DNA from: Heligmosomoides polygyrus polygyrus
Taxonomy: Eukaryota; Nematoda; Chromadorea; Rhabditida; Heligmosomidae
Reading direction: 5' to 3'
Assembly: GCA_947396885.1 (NCBI GenBank)
Contig: OX377206.1
Location: 18,099,114-18,163,113 of the forward strand
DNA length: 64,000 nt
Positions 56,874 to 64,000 of the stretch are shown in pieces. The notes beneath the pieces are model-generated. The model worked only from the letters and a program-made list of their open reading frames with translations, had not been told where the DNA came from and ran no database searches. A program made the translations under genes and the position numbers. Each line of letters starts with the position of its first letter. The stretch's first letter is position 1.

Positions 56874-58303
56874 ACTAATCGAAGGGCTGGAGCGCAGACA
56901 GTGCCCGCGCCGCTGGAGCGGCGACGGCAATAGAAGATTCACATCATTATCGCCGCTGGCGCTCTGACGCGTCGCTTCACGCGCCCCGGAGTTCGCGCCC
57001 TCGCGCTCGCCACCGACGGCTATCTCTGCGTCCCTCCCCTTGGGTTAAAGATAGGGCCGCGCCATTGCCGCAGAAGTGTGCGGGGCGTTTATACTGCCGT
57101 CGCCGACACTGTCGGCGGCAACTTCTCACCATGCGCACCACAGCGAGATGATGTCGCTGACCGTCGGCCGCATCTGAAAACGGCGACGTATGCAAAATTT
57201 TTGAATCTGACCTCAAGATACGGCACGTTCACAGCATGGGCATGGCATGGGTTTATTTAAGAATTCTGTACATGTCGCCTTTGTATACATCGGCTTTTCT
57301 TCACATCTCGGAAAGTCCATGAGCTCTACAATGTTTTCAGTGGGCAGTCGGAGGCATTTTGGGTGATTATTCGGTGACACAGGAGGTGGAAGTTGTCAGA
57401 AGGATGTCTAATTGCGATCAACAGCTCTATGCCAGGGGGACTCGAACCCTGGCGACTGGCGCAATAGTTTTGATCGCAACTACACATCCTTCTAATAATT
57501 GTGAAGATCATGCCCCTAAACACTATTTCATCGTATAGAATACTCATTCTGAAGGAGTTAGAGGCAAGATCCGCTCCATATTCCAGGTAAAACTCACCAT
57601 AAATGCACGGCAATGTCGATACACTACCACACACATGTGGTTGGGTAAGCTTCGGACCTAGGAACCAATCGGCTCGAGTACTGTTGGGATCAGATCAAGT
57701 GAACCAAAACTTTATCGCTTTATCGGCCATGGTATGCCCGCCTTCGATAGGTACTTTACTCATAACATGACATGATGTAAACCACCCAGATGTCGTACAA
57801 TTCCCTTCACTCTGATTAGGATAAAGTAAGCAAACAGTAAAAAGGGTCAGAATTCCTTCTTAATTTTCATCTGCTCGTAATATTGGAGCCCACAACTGAC
57901 CTCCACGTTGGTCAGCGTTGATCGTTTATTCATCCTTTTTTCAGCGTCCGGGTCATTGCTGTGCCGTGGTACGGAAGGAACGACTTGCATTTTCCATTTC
58001 TCGGTTTCTGGCTGGTTACCGAATGATGGCATTGAAAACGCGCTGCGACGCTACAAACGCACTCCGATGGAACCCTGTCGCCGCCGCTGTCGGCGACGGG
58101 TCGGCGCGTCGCCGAAGTATGCATTAAGGCCCCCACACACTTCTGCGGCGACGCCGCTGCTCCATCCTTAATTTTGGAGTGAGGACGAAGAGCTCGCCCT
58201 TGGCGGCGAGAGGCAGGGAGCGGTCGGGCGGGCGGGCGGCGGCGACGGCGCTGGAGCGGCAGTGGCAATAAATGACTCACATCATTAAGCCGCCGCCGCT
58301 GAT
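56874..58303. repeat. GC-rich inverted-repeat mosaic, copy B
   Basis: Counterpart of 27840-29270 with scattered substitutions and a one-base difference in a T run near 57940. Confidence 0.5.
57398..57493 (-). repeat. 24-bp inverted repeat around a tRNA T-arm-like hairpin, copy B
   Basis: As 28364-28459; one substitution in the right arm (gcaactaca against gcaaataca). Confidence 0.55.
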
Positions 58304-59025
58304 TTCGTGCCGGCAGAAACTGTCTATGCTCTAGCCTTTCGTGGCAGTGAGCGACCAGAGCGCGTACAGAAGGCGAATAGCAGCAGTAGGTCCCGACTAG
58401 AAATACAGTATCTCGCCGACCCGTGCCTCTTCCGCTTGCCGCCGGCATGACTGCGGGAGTGGCGTGACTCATCGTTCTCGCCGCCCGCCGCAAAAGTGCG
58501 TAAAGTTTAGGGATATGTTATACTACGGCGAGACGTCGACGACGTCGTCGGACAACCTGTCGCCGACAGCGCAGGAGCCCGGCATCACAAACGGACGGAT
58601 GGACGCCCTCGAAATCTACACCAACTTGTCCCTTGGATGCCCAAGCGGTCAAAAATTAACCAGTTCTTAAATAAGCGCGATTTCTAACGGACTCTACTTT
58701 CTGAACTTTTCAACAACAAAAAAACGGCGACCACGCATAAAAGCTAGTCCCTCTCGAAGTGCATCTGGAGTTCAATTGCTATGGGTGAAGATATACCGAT
58801 GACACTAAAAAAGCAGGAAAAGAAAACAACACTTTTGGACTTACGAAGCTCTTCCTTAGCTCGAGCGCGCCACTGGGCTATATCCCTGTCTCCGCAGCTT
58901 CGGCACACCCAATATACTCGAATGTTGGAAAAAATGATGCGATCCTGAATACGGCTGTTTGGACTGGCGAGAACGAAACCTCCGAAGTAGATAGTGCCTC
59001 ATCGTAACTTCATTACGACAGGAGT

Positions 59026-59064
59026 AAAGCGAGAGAATATCAGATCAAGATATTCTCTCGCTTT
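59026..59064. repeat. Perfect 16-bp inverted repeat, copy B
   Basis: Identical to 29993-30031. Confidence 0.85.
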
Positions 59065-60672
59065 TCTCGTTCTCCACAGGGAAACCGCATTTAAAATAAA
59101 CGATTCGGCCAGATGAGTGGCTCAAATGGCACTCCATCATCGCCGGTTCCATCGAAACACAACGTTTTGGTAGATCTGCGGGAGTATTTACCAAGTGTGG
59201 GTTATAGGTCCTCCACCGTCCTCTCAAATGGAGAACAGGAGCAAATGTCGATACTGTCAGTCAGGTGTGTGCATAATTAGGATTTTACGATTTATGGTGA
59301 TTTTTGGCAATTTTTTACGAAGTACGATTTATGATATTTTGAGACGTAAATCGTAAATTTTCGTAAATGTGATCCTTGACTACTACCAGCAGGTCCCACT
59401 GGATGTGGTGCAACTTGGGGTATAACGTCGGACGCACATATAGGGTCCCCTCCTGGTTGCTGTTTCCTCTTTTATTTCGTTTTTTGCTAGGATTTGCCGA
59501 TGTGGCACCCAGGCTGAATACATCGCCTTGTGCACATCCGAGTTCGATTTCTGTCTCTGATTAACACCATTCGCCTGACATAAAGACTGCCGCTTGATAT
59601 CAGGCTTGTTCTAGGGGAGAAGCATGGACAATAAGTCGTTAGAAAATTAACTGCTCACCATAAGTTTGAGTTGTTTTCGTCCTTTCTTTTTCTTTCCGGT
59701 CATGTACTACCAAGCCTCACAGGACTCCCGGAGGTCATTCCATCCCAGTCGACAGAAAGGCATTCAAAGCTACATAGCTAGGCGGGAGAGCAGGTTCCCG
59801 TTTCTACTGACCCATGTTCTATAAACTCCATGTCCTCTCATCTTGGAACCTCGCATTGGTGTTAACAATGTCTATAATACTGCTGTAGCTCGGAAACGCT
59901 AGCGTGGGTGAGGCGCTTGGTCGGGTAGGTTGCAGAGATAAACCCTCGAACCGTTTTCAGGCCTCTGAAGACAAAGGGAAGGTCGAAACGTCAGGCCAAT
60001 AAAGTTCCACCTAACAACCTCGTGGCACAGCAGTATTGTGAACAATGTTGACCCATGTTCTGTTCGCAATGGAACTACAGCATGGTAGAAATATAGAAGA
60101 AGAAATAGAAAGCGGGTCAGAGGCAGCTACTAGACACATGGAAGGAACAAACCAATGAAATGTTCGATTACCACTGCACGTCATAGAGTGGAGCAAATGC
60201 TGTGAAATGGCGATGTGCGAACGTTCGTACCAAACAAGCTCAGGGCAGCTCGAGAGAGCGTAGGCTGTTGCTAATTACTAGTACAATCTTATGAAGGCTT
60301 TGGAATTGAACAAGCGCAAGCAAACAAAGAAAACCTCCCTCTTAGGTAAAAATATAAGCGATAACGCACGGCGTTAATCAACCTACTTTGCCCTATGTAC
60401 TGTACGCGTTTCTCTTCTACGGGATTCATCAGTCAACGCGCTGCGCTGGCCCTGAGCGGTCGATTATTTCTCCCGCTGGCCACGTCTTCACGACTACCTC
60501 CTGTTTGCTGTTTCTCAACTGATTCGTCTGCTCTTCAGTTTGGAGGAGGAAGAATACCTAACACCTTGTGGCGAGGTGGCGTCCTTCCAACTGCAGCCAC
60601 CCTGAAAGGTCTATTTTTCCTTCATTCAACGGTCCTTCGTTGTCGTTTCCTCGGTCAATCGATCGACAGTTA

Positions 60673-61576
60673 ATTGCGAGTGTCCACGCGGCCGGGCATA
60701 AATTTTTGTAATCAGTGCCGCCTCATTAGGTCTATTAATTCCAGTTTCACTGATCTGTTTTATTGCTTCCTTAAATGGAAACGCCTGTGGCTCCGTTCTC
60801 CCTTCAGATTCGCCGTCCAAAGAGGCAGAAGGTTTCATCGGCAACTCCACCGTCTGATCTCGACTCCGCCGTCGATCGTCTCATCAATGATGCCAGTCTG
60901 CCATCGCACCTACGCATTGTCATTGGGCACCTCTTGGATATCAAGAACGATTATACTAATGTGCTTGCCCGTAATCAGGAACTCTTAGATGAGATTAAGT
61001 GTGCCCATCAAAAGAACAAAGAATTGCAGCAGGAAAATGCTGCGTTGAAGTCAGAAATTGAGATTCTCAAATCACAGGGGCCCGTTAAGGCCGATTCCAT
61101 TTCTCAGACAAATCCCTGTAAGCTCTTCCTACGAAGAAATAGAGCATAGAAGATTTATTGTCATTTCAGGTATCCCTGAGAACTTTCAATGTCCTTCTTC
61201 TCTTAAAGTTCTGCATGATCTCTCTTTTCTTCGTGGTGTTTTTGATTTCCTGCAAATCGAGTGTCACCCTGTTTCCATCTACCGTATGGGCGGAGTTATT
61301 TCCGGCCGCCCGCGTCTGCTTAAGGTCGTTCTACCATCCTCATTCTTCGCTGGCCTTATCATTCGTAGAGCGCCGAAACTTAGGACTTTTTCCTTCAAAG
61401 GTATCTATATAAGACCTTCTCTCACTAGATCCGAAAGGAAGCGATTGAGAGCAAACAGGTCGTCTAATAATTCTCATTCTGATCGTAACAATGTTATATC
61501 TTCTCAGCCTGCTCTTGCTCAAGTAACTCCTCCTAGTGTTGTTTCTACTTCTCAACCATCTGTTACCATTCCTCCT
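60673..61576 (+). mobile_element. CR1/jockey-like retrotransposon, copy B, 3'-truncated
   Basis: Matches 31640-32542 of copy A, then stops abruptly in the ORF1 tail (after ttaccattcctcct) where a retrovirus-like element begins. No ORF2 follows inside the window. Confidence 0.85.
60775..61576 (+). pseudogene. CR1-like ORF1, frameshifted and truncated, copy B
   Basis: Same coiled-coil frame (60775-61149) and RRM-like second frame (from about 61115) as copy A, with the same frameshift. The second frame loses its normal end at 61576 and runs into foreign sequence to a stop at 61634. Confidence 0.75.
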
Positions 61577-61860
61577 GTGTGGGCGCGAGACTTTTGGGTA
61601 GTATACCCGTGGGACAAAACAGTGGTTCAGTGGTAATGTTATTATGGACACAGGAGGAAGAGAACAGCGACGACCAACCCTTTATCTTGGACGCAATATG
61701 GCAGAGTGTTGGCAAACCCCCTCGCACCCTTGTTGGGGCGGGGCGAGGGGGGAAGGGGCCGGATCGTCGGCACGACGATACTCCGGCCCCCCGAAACAAA
61801 ATGATGCAGTGTATTTTAACCAATTCAAGTGTATACAAGTACATGGTATGTACATATGCA
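61577..61860 (-). other. Putative LTR of the retrovirus-like element
   Basis: Follows the coding part on the minus strand and abuts the truncated CR1 copy. Starts with tgtggg on the plus strand. The inner limit is a guess; no second LTR in the window to compare. Confidence 0.35.
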
Positions 61861-61998
61861 TTATTGTCGATGAAGTGGATGTCGTCGGCGTTGTCGTCGT
61901 CGGCGTTGTCGTCGTCGTCGGTAGAGGTGTAGTTGGCGTTGTCGGTGGAGTCGTCTTGGGGGGGGGGGGTGGTCGGCGGTCGTCTTGGGGGGGAGGTG

Positions 61999-62601
61999 TT
62001 AGTTGCGGGGGCGTTTGGGGGGTGGACCTCTCCTGCTGACATGGCAGAGCAGGGAATTGTGACCGAGGCCACAATTCCCGCACTTCACCTCACAGGGGTC
62101 CACATGCTCCCCCTTCAAGCACCTCAAGCATAGGTGCAGCTGAGCCGCTTTTGCGGTTCGGGAGACGGGGTCGGGGAAACGACTACAGCGGCTGGAGTAA
62201 TGGCCATCTCGATTCTCTTCTAAGGAGCAGAAGAGACATGGCGATTTTGGAGTCGTACGCTCCAAAATCGTCTGGATGGCCTTCTCCATAGCCGCCAGCC
62301 GCTTGACGTCTTTTTCGATTGCCTCAATTCGGGAGGCAAGTTCACGAAGAAGTGCCGAATCCGACGGGTCGTCGTAGTTGTCGAGGTCGTCGAGAGCCTG
62401 CTGCATATCGATATTGGACGAGTTCATGGTGATAACCGGACGGTTGCTGAGCTTAATTAGGGTCTGCTTAAATATATTTTTAGCGACCTGAGCGCATATC
62501 TTATCAATTGGGTCGTATCCCTTTAGCGTTGTATGCGCTCTTGTAAGGTTGTAAATGGAAAGGTGTGAGGCAGGTGATACGTTGTATTGGCGCGAGGTCA
62601 T
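61999..62601 (-). CDS. Gag-like nucleocapsid protein with three CCHC-type zinc knuckles (200 aa)
   Basis: Starts at ATG 62601, directly after an in-frame TAG, so the start is well bounded. The first ~70 residues look globular, then comes a coiled-coil-like LRELASRIEAIEKDVKRLAA (about residues 87-106). The C-terminal third has CLFCSLEENRDGHYSSRC (CX2CX8HX4C), CLRCLKGEHVDPC (CX2CX4HX3C) and CGNCGLGHNSLLC (CX2CX3HX4C), the RNA-binding knuckle set of BEL/Pao-type Gag proteins. It ends in a basic RRGPPPKRPRN. At 200 residues it is about half the length usual for such Gag proteins. It starts only 66 bp after the stop of the envelope gene, on the same strand, which is not the usual order. It may be a rearranged Gag piece or a separate 3' ORF. 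Confidence 0.75.
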   Translation of the reverse strand: MTSRQYNVSPASHLSIYNLTRAHTTLKGYDPIDKICAQVAKNIFKQTLIKLSNRPVITMNSSNIDMQQALDDLDNYDDPSDSALLRELASRIEAIEKDVKRLAAMEKAIQTILERTTPKSPCLFCSLEENRDGHYSSRCSRFPDPVSRTAKAAQLHLCLRCLKGEHVDPCEVKCGNCGLGHNSLLCHVSRRGPPPKRPRN

Positions 62602-62667
62602 GATAAGAGGCTAGATGTTAACCTGTTAATTATTTATAATGCTGTATGAGTTACGACCGCATTTTTA

Positions 62668-64000
62668 TCACTTCTCCTCTTCAATGGAGTTTGTTTTTCG
62701 TAATGTTACTCTTTGCAAGACTACTTTAATTGTTCGCCAAACAATTTCGGTAACGGTAGTCATTACTTTTAAGACAATTTTCACGAAAAATAGTATGATG
62801 GCTGGTCCGAACATGTAAGTTCCAGCAAGAAGAATCATTATCGAAACTGTGGCTGTGCTAATAAGTTTCCAGTGATCCTTTATGAGCGAAATCCATGGTG
62901 TAATGTCAGGGATCGTTATGTCTGAGAACCACTGGTGAGTGAGGGGTACTCCGTAAACGTTATTTTCGAAAATGGATAAGCTTGGGTGTTCTATATGGTA
63001 ATGAAGGGTACCTTTTAGTGTGAACACAGAGGGAGTGTCTGTACAATGCGCAAAGCACTGTTCCTCTACCAACGCTTTTTCAAAATTCAGCCGCATTAGG
63101 GTGTTTTTGCCCGATGGGTCGCAGTGTACTTCTAATGTATGATTTCTACACGTAGAAATTGTCATCATAGGTTTTTTTGTCGTACATTTTAGCAGAAATT
63201 GAGCCCCGTGTGGGCAGTTATAACATCCTGTGATATCAGATGCTTCTATATCGCACTTTTGGTTGAAAACCAATTCTGCGGAGTTCCTCACTAACTTTGA
63301 TTCAATTTTTAGTGTAACTTCCTCTTCATTTGATATGGCGAGAATATTTTGCCCGCTTTGCAGTATTTTTTCGTGTGGTGTTTCAAGGGGAAGCATATAA
63401 TCATTGCTCTCACCGAGCGTTAGCCAGTTCTGTGGGCATTGGCACTGGTGTATTGAGGTTCCGCAGTCACACCTTATACGATTTTTGCAACGCGAAAAAT
63501 GGTTTTTTGCAAGATCTACAGTATCGCATTCCACCGCTGCTTTAAATCCTTCCGGAAGTAGGTAGGACACGTTTTCTGACATAGCGAATGTGTTGTCAAT
63601 GATTCTGCTCAAGGGTTTTTGAATAGAAATGACCGTTAAATTGATGCGGTCCATTTCTTGTGTTACATATGGGTTCATTACCATAGTTTGGTTGGTAGTT
63701 TTTCCAAACGTGGTTATTGCCACATCCAGGGTAATGGATGAAGTCCAGTGTTGGCACCGTGTAACAGCGAACACTCGTCTGGAGATGGGGATGTGTGCAA
63801 CTCTGTAAAATGAACATGCCGGCAGGGACAGGAAACATCCACAAAGTATTCCACCGCATCCGCTAACACATCCGGAATAGCCGGGATATCTCGCAGCTCT
63901 TTTAAGCTCAGGAACAGTTTCGTTTGACTGAATTGTCTGGCATTTTTCCACCGTACAAGACCCTGCTTGGGCGCAGCGCTTCACATGGTAGATTTTTACC
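62668..64000 (-). CDS. Envelope glycoprotein with phlebovirus G2-like (class II fusogen-like) pattern, 5'-partial
   Basis: Open for about 440 codons from the right edge to the stop at 62668; the N-terminus lies outside the window, and the GTG at 63984 is not a real start. The visible N-terminal part is cysteine-dense (CVSGCGGILCGCF then ACSFYR), the signature of the phlebovirus-type G2 domain that nematode BEL/Pao elements carry as env. Further cysteines and several N-glycosylation sequons (for example NQT, NLT, NVS, NHT) follow. A membrane anchor lies at about residues 372-411 of the visible part (SIMILLAGTYMFGPAIILFF), with a short basic cytoplasmic tail. In this family env would mediate membrane fusion and possible cell-to-cell spread. 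No frame break is seen. Old-gene capture or a recently active element are both possible. Confidence 0.8.
   Translation of the reverse strand, partial: VKIYHVKRCAQAGSCTVEKCQTIQSNETVPELKRAARYPGYSGCVSGCGGILCGCFLSLPACSFYRVAHIPISRRVFAVTRCQHWTSSITLDVAITTFGKTTNQTMVMNPYVTQEMDRINLTVISIQKPLSRIIDNTFAMSENVSYLLPEGFKAAVECDTVDLAKNHFSRCKNRIRCDCGTSIHQCQCPQNWLTLGESNDYMLPLETPHEKILQSGQNILAISNEEEVTLKIESKLVRNSAELVFNQKCDIEASDITGCYNCPHGAQFLLKCTTKKPMMTISTCRNHTLEVHCDPSGKNTLMRLNFEKALVEEQCFAHCTDTPSVFTLKGTLHYHIEHPSLSIFENNVYGVPLTHQWFSDITIPDITPWISLIKDHWKLISTATVSIMILLAGTYMFGPAIILFFVKIVLKVMTTVTEIVWRTIKVVLQRVTLRKTNSIEEEK

Larger units (their letters stand above)
43733..61576 (+). repeat. Segmental duplication, copy B (~16.4 kb plus a 1.4-kb insertion)
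   Basis: Direct copy of 16060-32542. The offset is 27673 before the Mutator-like insertion and 29107 after it, exactly accounting for 1,425 bp plus a 9-bp site duplication. It ends at 61576, where copy A continues into CR1 ORF2 but B enters a retrovirus-like element. Same inner elements as A, with array-length differences. Confidence 0.95.
61577..64000 (-). mobile_element. Retrovirus-like (BEL/Pao-type) element, partial, runs off the right edge
   Basis: Foreign sequence begins at 61577 with gtgtgggcgcgag, compatible with the end of an LTR (TGTGGGCG...). On the minus strand it holds an envelope gene (62668-64000) and a zinc-knuckle ORF (61999-62601), followed by a Pro/Thr-coding, C-rich stretch with GTC microsatellite (61875-61998) and the putative LTR. 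No polymerase is inside the window. Placement in BEL/Pao is inferred from the envelope and knuckle types. The exact LTR limits are not determined, and the junction could instead be the duplication breakpoint. Confidence 0.7.

Noticed and set aside
61563..62083. Pro/Thr/Asp-rich overlapping ORFs beside the zinc-knuckle ORF
   Set aside because: Arise from the C/G runs and GTC microsatellite; frames shift within homopolymers. A Pro-rich Gag tail is possible but not provable.
1..64000. CRISPR arrays, bacterial operons, ribosome-binding sites
   Set aside because: The sequence is eukaryotic in character; the tandem arrays have no repeat-spacer pattern.

Overview
The window looks like gene-poor, transposon-rich DNA of a nematode, most likely a strongylid (hookworm-type) worm. 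This is inferred from the mix of elements: an RTE retrotransposon with a GAAGAAGAAG-type tail, CR1/jockey-like and Penelope-like remnants, a retrovirus-like element whose envelope has the phlebovirus-G2-like cysteine pattern known from nematode BEL/Pao elements, short introns with TTTCAG-type acceptors, and a broken copy of the gamma-secretase subunit gene pen-2. No species can be named from the sequence alone. Almost everything here is mobile or repeated; the only plausible intact host gene is a small two-exon membrane protein at 36471-36918 on the minus strand.

Layout. Positions 1-7583: about 14.5 tandem copies of a ~520-530 bp unit, running in from the left edge. On the minus strand the unit reads like two exons with two short introns. 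7584-13260: unassigned DNA, two AT-rich palindromic arrays (TTCGAATATTCG type), a pen-2 pseudogene and a full-length but dead RTE retrotransposon (9564-12662) with a 16-bp target-site duplication. 13260-16059: nothing recognised. 16060-32542 (copy A) and 43733-61576 (copy B) are a direct segmental duplication of about 16.4 kb, nearly identical over most of its length. Each copy carries a small membrane-type ORF, a Penelope GIY-YIG remnant inside long inverted repeats, a solo LTR, two AT-palindrome arrays, several perfect hairpins, a GC-rich inverted-repeat mosaic and the 5' part of a CR1/jockey-like retrotransposon.

Between the copies (32543-43732) lie the rest of the CR1 element, the small two-exon gene, an older third copy (C) of the left end of the duplication split by a TA-flanked mariner-type element and an 8-bp-TSD hAT-type MITE, and a 1.43-kb hAT-like element. 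Copy B was hit after or around duplication by a 1,425-bp Mutator-like element with 82-bp inverted repeats and 9-bp target duplications. At 61577 copy B is cut by a minus-strand retrovirus-like element that runs off the right edge. It has an open envelope gene followed, only 66 bp downstream, by an ORF with Gag-type zinc knuckles, an order unlike the usual gag-pol-env.

The genes do not form an operon or pathway. The window is best read as a record of nested insertions, one recent large duplication and fast-changing satellites.
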